Assembly (NCBI GenBank): GCA_964247055.1
Contig: OZ176054.1
Span: 1,798,001-1,862,000 of the forward strand
Length of the DNA stretch: 64,000 nt
Source of the DNA: Paragordius varius
Taxonomy: Eukaryota > Nematomorpha
Direction: 5' to 3'
In this document: in pieces, positions 23,901 through 36,535 of the stretch
Position numbering within the stretch: position 1 is the stretch's first letter
Layout of the letters: each line of letters starts with the position of its first letter
Made by a program: the position numbers and the translations under genes
Notes under the pieces: model-generated
What the model was told of the DNA's origin: nothing
Databases searched by the model: none
Seen by the model: the letters and a program-made list of their open reading frames with translations, nothing else

Positions 23901-26900
23901 TATAAAATTGATTTCAATCTAGGTTTATTGCTAACAAGAAACGGAAGGTTTTGTTTAAATTTTGCGGTATATATAACTTTATTGATTTCGAATTGCTTGA
24001 GTGTGACTGACAACTTTTTTATGACGTTCCATGTATCTATTTTATATGTAATTCAATACTTATAATAACTCAACACATACATGCCACATTAAAACAATGA
24101 ACTTTAACCAAAGTCACTAATACGACTGATAAACTTTAAATAAAATTATTTTTTTATTTCAAAAAAAAATTGACAACAGAGAGCGTCTTTAAGTTTATGG
24201 CATTAGTAGATAGGTGTAGAGGTAATTCGATATAATAAAATCAATTTTAGATTAATTAGATTTAATATAAATGTTATAATAATTTTAGATTTGCCATTAA
24301 TTTTACACGTATCAGATGTTTAAGCACCCTGTTAATTAATAAGGAAAGAGGTTAACACTTCGATTCAAATTGGGGTATCTAAATACCCCGGATATGATTT
24401 ATAAAAAACTACTGAAGGAAACGGTCCCAATTTAAACTTATGCTTCTATCCTGTTTAAAATTATATAAATATGCCAAAATATTTTGATAAAATTTTGTTT
24501 TGAAAAAAAAGTTCCATATCAAACTACTTCGACGCCATTTTTATTTTACAAAATTTTTGCAAAATATCGTCTTAATTTAATTTTAAGTGTAAAACTAAAG
24601 CTAAAATTTAATATAAATTACATCTAACATTGATAGAAATAAAAAAAGCGGTGTTTAATGTATTATTTTTTAAATTTACCATTTGACACATGTCACGTTG
24701 ACGAAAATTTTACCTTTCAGTTTTAGCTTAAAATATTTAATATAAAATATTTTTGAATAAAATTTTTTATATATTTAGGTTTATTAATGTTATATAAGTG
24801 CAAAATTTTGCCATGGATTGGATTTCTTCCATACTTTTTAAAGTATTTGATTTTAAGCAGGCCTGGGGTATCCAACTACCCCAATTTGATTCGAAGGACT
24901 AAAATGAGTGTGTTGTATCCAAGTGTTAAATATTTTTATGTAATTAATTATCTTTTAATTTAAATTTTTTATATTTAGGGTGGATTTGCTAAATGTTATA
25001 AATTTACGAACGTTACCACAAATGCTCAATATGCCGCCAAAGTCATAACCAAATCAAAACTTACAAAACCATCACATCGAGACCAGGTACCACCCTTGCT
25101 TTAAAAAAAATTTTTCCACAAATTATTTTAAATACATATACATATTTTAGGATATATTACATTTCTGAGTATACATTTCCAGGATACATAATATATGTTA
25201 AAATAAATATATCACACTCTTTATATTATATTCTCATATTTCTATGATGATTCAACTCTAAAAAACAACACCACGGGTTATAAAACTTAACATTTTTCCT
25301 ATCAAACTTGTTTTATTTAGGGGAGATGTGCCTTTTTACCTGTTTTTGGCATAGAAATGAAATTTTTTTTGTATTTCATGTTTTAATTACTAATGTAAAA
25401 CATACCGCTAAAACATAATTTTTTGACTTGGTGTATATCTTTGATGTATTGCTATTTTTTCATCAAAAAGTTTGTTTAACTTTGACATCTTAATTGTGCA
25501 AAAAACAAAAGATACATATATAGGACATTTTATTTTTCCTCTATGAATTGGTCAGTTGAATACAAATTATACCGGAAATGTATAATTTTTATTTTAAAAT
25601 TTATTTTGTTTTTTTGTTGAAAATAATTTGTTATACTTTTTCAAAAGTATTAATTTTTAATTATGCATGTCTCATATGTGAAAAAAATAGGTTAATCGTG
25701 AAATTGATATCCATAAACCACTAAACCATCCCAACATTGTGAATTTGGTGAATAGTTTTGAGGATGATTACTATCTCTACATTATGCTAGAATACTGTGA
25801 TAATAAAGTAATATATATATATATATACAAAACTTAAAAACAATTCTTTTTTTCCAAAATATATTTATTGAATGATTTTACTATAATAATAAGTAAATAA
25901 ATTACAAGTTTTGAAGGGTAATGGGAAATAGTGTGTGATTTTCTTGCATTATAATAAATAACTAAGCAGCCAGGCAATTATGTAATAAAGAAAGAACAAA
26001 TTTGGTATTAGGCAACAAAGTAGAGCGGAAAAATAGAGATTTTTTCCATTAAAACTAACTACTCTAGTTCTCCGTTTTAATCTAAAACAAATTAGGCACA
26101 AGGTCGCACGCGCATATATTTTAAACTTTTAGTTAGTTCTTTTTATCCAATTTTTAATTGTTCCGAATATGGGAAGACTAGACAGTAATACAATTGATAT
26201 CTATATGGGTTTTGATTTTTGTAAGATAAACTACATTGTGATTAATATTTTGGCTGATAATTAAATATGTTATGAAAATAATGTTTTCTTTACTATATAT
26301 AAGCACTATAGTGTTAGATGATCAATCAGAAAGGGCTTTAACACTTTGATTCAAATTGGGGTAACTGGTTACCTTGGACCATATTAAAATTAATAATTTA
26401 AAAAAACTGCTGAGAGATATGGTTCCAAATCCTATTCATCTATCCTAATAAAAATTATATAAATACGCCATTTTATTTTACAACATTTTTGTTAATATCG
26501 TGTTTTTTATTCTAACGCTAAAAAAGTTTTTTTATCAAAATCACATATGAATAGAAAAGCGGTTTATTTTAATTTATTTTTATAACTAGCTAATGCACAC
26601 ATGTTATGTTGGCTAAATTTTTAATTTCAGGTTTAACAATAAAATGAGTAAGTAATTTTTTTTGAGTGAATCATCCCTTCATTATTGTGTTATAAAAGTG
26701 CACAAACATTTGCCATGGTTTTAATTTATTCCATATTTTTTTGAAATTTGATTTTAAACAGGTCTGGGGTTGTTACTAGTTACTCCAATTTGAAACAAAG
26801 GACTGAAGTATATGTGCTGTATTTAAGTGTTAATTAAATACTCTTGTTATCAACACCCTATGATAAAAATGGTGTGTTTAAAACAAGCAGATATTGGAGT

Positions 26901-27441
26901 CCAAGATTTCTTTCATTAAATTTTTTAAACAAAAAATATTTTTTTCTTCATAAAACTAAATGATTTTTGTTTGTTTTTGTGTGTAAACCAGACCCTAGTT
27001 GAATTGATTAAGGATAATGGGCCACTGTCTGAAGGCGAGGCTCGGTTTTTCCTTCAACAAATTTTGAGCGCTGTTCAATACCTTCATAATGTTGAACATA
27101 TTTTACATCGTGATCTGAAATTGGGTAATATGTTTTTAACGCGAAAACATAAACTAAAGGTTGGCGATTTTGGACTTTCGTCCCATATCAAGGATATCCC
27201 TAAAAAAGTGTAAGAAGACAACAACTACTTTGCTATTTCATTATTGATTTTTTCATACTTTTGAGTGATTTTTGGGTGGTTGATATTAAAACAAACAAAG
27301 AAAGAAAGAAACAAAGGGTCAATGTAATAGAATATTAATTAATGTTTTAAATTTATTATTTATGCCTTTTAAAATTTTTATCGAGACAAGTATATGTCGA
27401 TTTTTAATTTTAAATATAATTAAAATTCGAAATTAGACTAA

Positions 27442-27493
<52 letters not shown>

Positions 27494-30400
27494 AAAATTA
27501 AAATCAAGCGTTAAATATTACTGTGATATCTGAGCAGACGGTAACTCTTTTTTAAAAATTTGTAGAGCAGGGTACAAATTAAATAATTTCATTTTTTTCT
27601 TCAAATAACTTTTATAGATCAATCTGTGGAACTCCCAATTACATAGCACCTGAGATTTTGGCCAAAAAAGAACACGGCTTTCCAGCTGATATTTGGGCCA
27701 TTGGTTGTATCATGTAATTTTTTTATTTTAATTTATTTTACTTTATACTAATTTTAATTTAAGGAAATTGAACCTGGGTTTTCTATTGCTATATATATTT
27801 TTATATATAATCACGTAATTGGTTAAAAACTTTAATTTTTTCCTTTTATAAGCCCATAAAATAGGGGGAATTTAATTTCAATTTAATTTAATTTAATTAT
27901 CTTTCCTCATCTCAACAGCAAAAGAACAAATATCACTATGTATTTTGAAAAAAAAATCAGTTTAAAATATAAATGGTTGTAAAAAATAATTTTTCATGCA
28001 TAAAAATGAATTACAAATTTAATATATCATTTTTTTCATAAACAATTTCACGCATCAAAATTATTATTTTTTGAATTTCCATCACAATTTTTGGGTAAAC
28101 GAACCCTAAAAACATTTTTATTACATGTACGATACAAAATATATTAAGTCACAAAATTTTTATTTTATATTTTATGATTTTAGTTTCTATATATTTTAAC
28201 TGTAATATAAAAAAATGTACGGTTTTTAATTTTTTTATAATTTTAGTGTACTTTTTTTAAAATTATAAAGCTTATAAAAGTATATTGTTTTTTATTAAAT
28301 TTTTGCAAAAATATGATACCGCAATTATGGAGTACCCAAAAAGCCCAATGTAGACATTAATTATTTTAATTTTACCGCTCTGTTTAACTCTAATATATCG
28401 GCATTCCCATTTCTTAAACGTGTAATGAGTTCAAATTAGTGGTTATTTTGAGAACTATTTGTAAAAAAAGAAACACTTTGAATAATTTTTAATTATACTA
28501 TGAGGGGCCTAGACTTACCGACTCTCTTTGTGTTGATATAAAAAATAAAGTTAGGATTTTTAAGCCTAACGCACCATGTTTGTGTTAAATCGACCACCTA
28601 AAAATTTGTAAAAGTTTAAGAATTAAAAATTACCATATTTGGTTGCTTATTTACTTTTGGCATTCCTCGAAACCCCGTTAGTTGTTTAAAATGTAAATAA
28701 CCTAAAATATATGTATTCATACACATATATTGTGTGGTTCTTTTAACATTTACACGTCAAAATTAACATTGTTGTTTGTAAGTTCATATAAATGTGTATA
28801 AAAATATGGTAATGACACACGATATATAAAAAGTAATCACCATTTCGATGAAAATATTAAATTGTTTAAAATTTACACTTTTAATTTCTTACAGTTTTTA
28901 TGACTTTGTAGATAACAAAAGTTCATAACTATAAATAATTCCCTTCAAGTATACACATTAAAACTAATCTTTTATAATTATCTAGACTGTGTTGGACACA
29001 TTATCTGTACTGAATATATATATATATATATAACTGTTATCATAATTTATAATCACTTTTCTTCATCAAAAGTTATTCATTCATATGTATATCTTTAATT
29101 TTCTTATAACACTTAACTGAATCGTTCGTGTTAATATTAACATTATTGTGGCATAAAATCCCTTTCTTAGAACTTTCTTAATGTTATACAAAATGACCTT
29201 TTCTGATTGCCAGGTAAAACAAACTGATTTATATATATTTATATTTATACGTGATCAATTTTATTAAATTTATTTATTTGTATATGAAATATAAATTATA
29301 CGATGTTTTGTGTAAAAATTAATTTATAATATGTAAATTTTATTGCGTTTACATAAGTTACATGGATGGATGGATAATTTATTATTAAACGTTATATGAG
29401 AATGCAAAATGTAGTTAGTTATAAGAATAATGGAAAAATTCAGTAAAGTTTATTAACTCTTACGAGAAACAACCATGTATAAATTTTAATCATAGATGTT
29501 AACAAAGATTTTCGATAAAGCCCTTTTATAAATTTTTAAACCCATTTTAAACATTTTGGTGTAGGTAAAAGGATGGATGAATCATTTATTAGGGCCAAAT
29601 CTAAATAATCTTTATTAACAAGGACATATATTTAAACTGCAAAATTTTACTAGATAGAAAAGTTTCATATGTGTCTTTATTTAAAAGAGCAATAAATTTG
29701 ACTTACATGTGAAATAGGTATGCAATGTTAACTGGTAAACCACCGTTTGAATCTGATAGCTTAGAAGAAACGTACGATCGTATCGCTAAAAATATTTATC
29801 AAATTCCGGCTTCGTTTTCTCAACCTGCCCGAGATTTGGTTAAACGCCTTTTGGCCCCAAGTACACGGAACCGAATAACTTTGAATGAAGTGGTTAGACA
29901 CCCTTACATTCAAAATTCAGAGACGCCTAATTATGGACAATCAAGAAAGACCCCACAACAAAATGAATTTTCCCACATCAAATTATCCTCCACTGGTATA
30001 AATGCTAATGCCCCATCAGTTAATTCAATTGTTGAGGAAGAACAGCGATACAGAAATGGTGCTAGGTAAGGATAATTATTTTTTTGTTTGAATCGCCTTT
30101 AAAGGTTTATGAAAAGATTAACTAATATATGAAATTATTTTGTTCTAGGGACCACTGCAAACGTCATTCAGCCTACATTTTTGACAGTAAACCCGTCAAT
30201 CCAGCATTTAACACAGATCATATCGGTGGATTAATAACTAATGAGCGATATAATATGTTTCGTAATAACAAATCACCAATGCCAATGGCCATTGATGATA
30301 AAGCTCTGCATAATCAATTTACTAAAATTGCACAATATTCACAACCAAGCAATAAATGCAATATAATGATGCCACAAAAACAACACGAAGAAATTAAGAG

Positions 30401-33400
30401 TAGACCACCTTCTAGCATGGGATTGACACAAGGAGTGCAGAAAGAAACGCAAATATTGTATCCAGAACTTGGTGGTGGTGATCTGGTTAAAAACACGGAA
30501 TCCAAAGAAATAATTTCAACTAACCATCTGCTGCAATCAAACAAGGATGTTTGTCCATTTTATGAAAACTGTAATTGCCATCACACCACTACCGCGCTTC
30601 AACATCAAATAGGGATGAATGAACCACACATATCATTGGTCAAACAACAATCTCAGGAGGAAAGAAATGTTAATAGGGGTAAGTAACACAATTCTTAAAG
30701 ATCGAAAAAGTTTGTAAACAATTTTCAATTTTGGCATAATTTGTAATAACGTTTTTCCTGGAATAGATTACATTTATTTTATTTTGTTTATCTTTAATAT
30801 AATACCATACCTATTTTTTAGATATGATACATCCTATCTACGCCCAACCCAAGCGGTACAGTATTGCAATCTGTAATACAGCGGCCATGCTTCAAAATAA
30901 TACCAACAATGATAGAACTGAAATGAAATCTGTCGCTAATCCATCATCAGACAAAGTAAAATTTAGTGTGCCGATCAAATCTGCTACCTGTAACGACATT
31001 AAACAATTTCCAATCGTTTCGAGGTATATAAAAACCGACCGAAAAATTTCTATCTTTTAATAAAAACTATAATGCCCTACAAATACTAATGATAAATTTA
31101 TTTGTTTGTGTATTACAGATACAACGAACCCACAAAAGTTCCAAATAATTATGCTTCTATAATCAACGAGGTATTTACATGTGTTTATCATTTTTTAATC
31201 TTAATGTTATTTATTTTTTAATATTCGACGAAAATGTTTTATGTGTAAGCTTTTTAGTTTGAAAATTAATAAAGCTAACCAAAAATTTACTTATATCATC
31301 TATATAGGATAACTTTGTGTCACAGAATTTTGCGAACTCAAAGAAACGTCCTATATCTGCCATGTTTTCTCCATCCTCAAATTATACTAAAGGAGATGTT
31401 TTCATGCCAAATAGTATATCAGCTACCGGATTAACGAATGGCAAACCATCCTCAACAACACATGTGGTAGGCTTGGCTAATATCATTGAAACCGAAACAG
31501 ATTTGGACACTCAACATTTTCAACAACCGTCATTTTATGATAAAAATATCCAAAGCATCTTACCTAGAAGTAGTCTGATGCGTGAAAGAGCCCGAACATT
31601 TATTAACCCAAATAGTGGCAGGGGTATCGGAAAAAACTCAGCGAATGGTTATTACCCTAATTCGGTTAATAATGGACCAAATATACCGCCAGGGAAAGAA
31701 AGCCGAAATTTTTTGTCCACAGGCTTGGATGCTAAACGGCTTCGAAGTCGCCTTATTAAATGGGTCCATAACGTAAAAACGACAACTGTCCCAAATCCTG
31801 TTGGCGCCATCGATAATGTTAATGGGGATGTTCATTTAATGGCGCATGAGCATGAAGAGTTATTGCAAAATGGCAATTCTACCCCCCAGCAGTCTTCCCA
31901 TATTAAAACAGACATTCTGTCAAATAATTCCCATGCTACAACCAACAAAAAAAGTGGAAAAGATAAGGAGAAGGGCTCAGCTTCTGCTAAACGTTTGTCC
32001 CTCACATCTTTTATGATGTTACGTGGTCGTTCCAAATCTATCGTCGTAACGACATCCAATACTCATCAACATTCGAATTTTGCTAAAATAAAAAACGAAA
32101 ACATAAAAATACCATCTATAGGTTCAATCGCTACTGGACATAATATAGGGTACGATAGGAAGGAAATTAAACAATCGTCTGATTATAACCATAACATGAT
32201 TAATGTTAATAATAATCTTAATAGTAATAAAAAGGATAAAATTGGTGCGTTTTCAACTAATGCATCATTATCTTCAATTTCGATAACAAACAGGCTGCGG
32301 AAACGACTTTCATGCGTATTTCCTTTGGCTGGCCCCACACCAAATCAGCTTATCCATAATCCGAATATCCCAAGTTTTCCAATTGTGAATTCGAATACGC
32401 CTTCTAACGCTACTGAAAATTTAAACCATCAAAATACATCTCCCTTTAACAATCACTACCGTAACGATTATCAAAATTATAATTATATGGCCGCAGAGAA
32501 AGATTCAAACAAACTGGTTCGCTCTGACACAGGATTTTATTCGCAAACTCCTTCGCCGTGTCCCGCTGTATCGTCAAAATCAATCTTGCACAAAGAAAGC
32601 TATGTATCACCGCCCAATAATATAACTCATTCTGATCCTATATACGCTAATACTCACGCCTTGCTAGATTATAACAATCAAAGGAAGGTCATTATGGACC
32701 GAAATGAGAATGCAGCTGATAATAATGGTAATCATCATAATCTTCAAAGGCACGAATCCACAAACACGCACGAACAAAATCGAAGTGGCGGTACAGGTGA
32801 CAGTACAAGGTCCTCTTCCAGTGGAGTCGAATGCCAAACGCCTTCCGCCTCAAGTTCTGTCAACAATCATTTGCAAGTAGCAAATGGCGAAAAATTCGTT
32901 CAGACAGACCATAAACAACAAGAGCCAAACAGATATTTCGAAAATCCAAATTACCCTCACGAACAAGATAAAAACGGTGCTGCATTGCATCGTGACAGAG
33001 AAATGATTCATGAGAGATTTCACGAAAACAAGAAACTGGAATACGAAACAGATTTTGCGACAGCGCCCTTGAAAACAAAACTACAAACCATACTTCACAT
33101 CGTAAATGTGATTATCAGGGAATGTGAACAATCACTATTTAACCATAATGATATATGCGCCGCAAAAAATTTTGTCCAAAATCCCTACAATTGTGAAATC
33201 TCTTTTGAATCTATATTAGGTAACAGTTTTCATATTAATTCATAACTCTTTCTTTAAGGGAGCCTATTCTATAATCTTCGGTTTCATTCTTTTTTTCAAA
33301 TAATGGTTCAAATTTATTACCATTTTTAGAAGTTATTATTATGATACAATCTGGATAAGGTTTCAAAAGATAAAAACAGTATTTGCAGCGAAATTTCTTT

Positions 33401-35649
33401 TAGCAGGCCATATTTAATATATTCAAAAAATCTAAAATCATTAAAAATTTTAAAATAAATTAAAAAATATTTTTAACCACAGTTCTTACCCATAAAGTAT
33501 TTGCCTCAAATAATTAGAAGCATATTCAATTATTTATTATGTTGAAATACAACAACAATTTGATTTTCATTTTGGTTTTATTAGTCTAAGGCGTTCGTAT
33601 CATTCATATATAATCAAAAATATTTTTTTATATATAATAGACCCATCTGTATACTCTTTCACACCCACGGATGATGCACAGCCACACCAGTCCGAAGCAA
33701 TTGAACTCAAATTGAAAAGCAACAATCAGTTAACCGCATATACGATAGCGTGGGTAACTAAATGGGTTGATTATGCCGAGCGATATGGATTTGGATATCA
33801 ACTTTCGGACGGCAGTAGAGGCGTTTTATTCAAAGATAAGGAACGGATCTACGTGGCTGATCAAAAGTTTAATTTTGTTTGTTTTCATTTATGTAGTTAT
33901 CTTTAGATTAGATTATTCAAAACTAAAAGAAATTTCTTTATCCAAATATTTTGAACTTTAACTCCTTGGGGAGTATGTTTTGCAAAGATGTAAAACTTTT
34001 CTTATAAAATTTTGTGTAACTTTTTTGAACTTTTCGTGTCTTTTTCTTATGTTTAAATTTTTTTAAACCATTTCGTAATGTTGCACAATAAAATTGGTTT
34101 AAATTAAAGAAATTGTCTCAACCATTTATGATCAGGAGATTACAGTATGCATTTTAATGGTTGCTTATTTAACACTAAAGTAGGGCGATTTGCAACACAG
34201 TAGTGTATGGAAAAAAGAGTAAAATTACACTCCTGTGTTGCAAATTGCCCTACTATAGTGTGAAATAAGCGACCCTTAAAGTGCATACTGTTTTATAATA
34301 TATATATAAATACTATTTTTAATCGCAATTTATCAAAAACATTGTTTGATAACCTATTTTTCTCTATTTATTTTGTGTGCTTTTAGAATTTGTTTATATG
34401 ACGAATCCAACGCTCTGCGACTCCTCTTACCCCTTAAGAGTAGTGAAGCACTTTTGAGATACCCGCCTCCGGAATTCGCTGATAAATTGAGCGTTTACAT
34501 ACATTTTGCAACTTTTATGGAACGAAATTTGGTCGATAATGGAAGAAAAGCATCTAATAATAATCCCGTAAAAAATTAATCTTATAATCATAAGTGACAC
34601 TAAAATATGATACAATTTTTTAATTTTTTAATCAATATCATATATCGAATTCACATTTGAATCTTTTAAAAATAAATAGTTGTTTTCGGGCTGATATAAC
34701 TCATACTGACATTAAATATTTCTTTATGGCATAGTTTATTATTGTTTTTTGTATGTTAATTTCAAACGAAATTTCATTTTTTCAATATTAAAAATATAGG
34801 TTTTTGATAATCAAAAACACATAATTTATTTTAGGGTAAATTTAAAATGTTCAAAAATGAATTTAAATTGTTCGAGGGTAAATTTACAATGCTAAGGGTA
34901 AATTTGAGTTGTTAATGGTATATATATATATATATATATATATTTAATAAATCGTAATGTTATAACCGATTAGTGATCTTTAATTGATTTTTATACTTAA
35001 TACCTCATTAAATTATATGTAGATTTACGATGATAAAACATTGATAAATTCGAAAAACGATTATCCTAATAAAAACCATCAAGTCCAACATCAGTACGTT
35101 ATATATAAACGATTTACCTCAACACAAACGGATAAAATCAAGTCAGCTAATAACGCGGGAAACTCGAAAGAAAAAAGGTATATTTTGAAATTATTAGAAT
35201 TCAGTAACAATTCACTTTATTCTAAGCATATGAATATTTTGGTTACTACAAATAATCCTTATCGAATGTGAGAAAATAAAATTAAAATACAATGATAAAA
35301 ATATGCTAAATAATATTTTAGATACGATAGCTTATGGATGATACTAAATGATGGTACGTGTCAGCTCAATTTTCTCAGAGATCACATAAAAATGATTTTC
35401 GGTTTTCCGTCTAACAAAACATGTACATTGATGCTTATAGATGGTAAACGAAATCAGTTTTCTATCGATTTACCTATGGCATCATTGGACAAATCTCAGC
35501 AAACCATTTCCACTTTTAAAATTTTACAAAAGCCAATGTCAAAAGTTAATAATGAAAACGATGGCATGTTCCTTTCTTTAATGGGATTTTACGAAAAATT
35601 AAAGATATTTTGCGCCTACCTAAAACTCGATGATGTTTTGGCTTTGTAA
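20998..35649 (+). CDS. PLK1: Polo-like kinase (PLK1 type) with giant linker
   Basis: Fourteen inferred exons: 20998-21639, 24979-25086, 25691-25807, 26992-27209, 27618-27713, 29718-30065, 30149-30678, 30822-31023, 31119-31170, 31308-33219, 33641-33866, 34387-34567, 35023-35177 (or -35267), 35322-35649. All phases agree; about 1704 aa (1734 with the longer exon 13) against about 600 for PLK1. Residues 1-205 are a low-complexity N-terminal extension. The kinase (about 207-458) has GKGGFAKCY, the AAK lysine, [21 protein letters not shown] and GKPPFE. An Asn/Ser-rich linker of about 900 residues follows. The polo cap and boxes (about 1370-1704) show [17 protein letters not shown] with the phosphopeptide Trp, and RDHIKM with the His/Lys pincer. 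The activation-loop phosphosite is Ser instead of Thr (SICGT). It should be a mitotic and centrosomal kinase docked by phosphopeptides. Exon 11 uses a weak donor (gtttaa). Introns 1 and 3 carry MITEs. The kinase exons are very secure. Confidence 0.93.
24352..24929 (+). mobile_element. TTAA-ended MITE (family A), copy 2, polo intron 1
   Basis: It starts TTAACACTTCGATTCAAATT and ends GTATCCAAGTGTTAA; 578 bp, near full length and well preserved. The right end is only 49 bp before the acceptor of polo exon 2. Confidence 0.85.
26338..26833 (+). mobile_element. TTAA-ended MITE (family A), copy 3, polo intron 3
   Basis: It starts TTAACACTTTGATTCAAATT and ends TATTTAAGTGTTAA; 496 bp, with small internal losses relative to copy 2. 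It shares the acaggtctggggt block near the right end. Confidence 0.8.
27445..27491. repeat. (TA)n microsatellite in polo intron 4
   Basis: About 47 bp of pure TA repeat. Shorter tracts of the same kind occur near 25808, 29016, 34919, 39994, 22980 and 48958. Confidence 0.9.
34141..34291. mobile_element. foldback element or hairpin in polo intron 11
   Basis: The left arm begins ACAGTATGCATTTTAATGGT and the right arm ends with the inverse AGTGCATACTGT. Arms of about 66 bp pair at about 88 % around an 18-bp loop. The ends look like TA-flanked CAGT...ACTG, so it may be a small Tc1/mariner-type foldback MITE. In the polo pre-mRNA it would form a long stem. Confidence 0.8.
34765..34922. mobile_element. 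fragment of family C element in polo intron 12
   Basis: The right half of the element seen whole at 46396-46657: the shared inner block (caaaaacacataatttatttta) is followed by gggtaaatttaaaatgttc-type units and ends at AATGGTATA. The left arm is missing. Confidence 0.5.
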
Positions 35650-36267
35650 TTTTTTAAACTTTTATGATATAAAAGTAAAGGTTACGGTACAAAACTCAGA
35701 ACAAAAAACAGCAAATACAAATTACTCAAATGCTATCTCTATCTTCCATTTTTTTTAAAAATGACACGCAACTATGCATTTTCAAATACAAATATATTAC
35801 TAATCTCTTTATTAAACATATTTGATACTTTTTCTACCTCATTTGGGGGGCTACTATTTTATAGAATTATATTATATTATAAACGTATATGATACATTCA
35901 TTAATCTCGCATATAAAGGTGCATTTATCATTAAAAATGTTGGTTATTAATCCATTTATACATATACTACTTTGTATATCATATTTTAAGGTAGATTTTA
36001 TCAAAATAACAATTAATTATATGAACGCACCTAAGTATTATTTTTAACTAATTATTTCATTGTTTTATTACATAATTTTTTGGACTTTTAATTATTTTTT
36101 AACATTTGTAATGTAATAATATTTTATGACTTATGAATGTGATTAATTGGAATTCTATTTTTCCGATACTAATAAAGACGATTATGACACCAATTCCAAA
36201 CTTTTATATTTGATTTTGCATTCATACCACATAACCATATGCAAAACTGCACATTTTTGTAATATAT
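35650..36267. other. spacer after the polo gene
   Basis: AT-rich and without a convincing gene. A short ORF with EFYFSDTN at 36147 was considered and rejected. ATTAAA near 35813 may serve as the polo polyadenylation signal. Confidence 0.4.
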
Positions 36268-36535
36268 ATGCAAAGTATCCGTTTGTAATACTTTTTATCA
36301 GCTCCGGCAATAATAATAAATTTTTTATCTATTCTTGGCTCAAATTTAGTCGGGTACTTAATATGAATTGATTTTTTCGTTTGTTTTTAAATCTGATTGA
36401 TTAATTAATTAAACCTAATTTATCATCCTTAGAGGGATTTCGGAGTTACCAAACAACCTCATGATAAGTGCTGGAAAGCATTCTAAAAAAACTAACAATA
36501 CAATCAATAAAAAAAGAAAGCGTTTTACCAATTAA
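36268..36535 (+). CDS. possible 53-aa membrane micropeptide, three exons
   Basis: Exons 36268-36274, 36302-36353 and 36433-36535 give 54 codons including TAA. The introns are 27 nt (36275-36301, GTATCC...ATCAG) and 79 nt (36354-36432, GTACTT...CCTTAG). The first intron falls in the size class of the introns in the neighbouring ORP gene. The peptide starts MQTPAIIINFLSILGSNLVG, a likely membrane span, and ends in a very basic tail KKTNNTINKKRKRFTN. I do not recognise it. The first coding exon is only seven bases, so the true start could lie further 5'. The last two exons are the better supported part. Confidence 0.4.

Noticed and set aside
36147-36371. ORF with EFYFSDTN, which looks like the start of a La motif
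   Set aside because: An in-frame stop lies immediately before it, no acceptor lies between, and the rest of the La motif does not follow.
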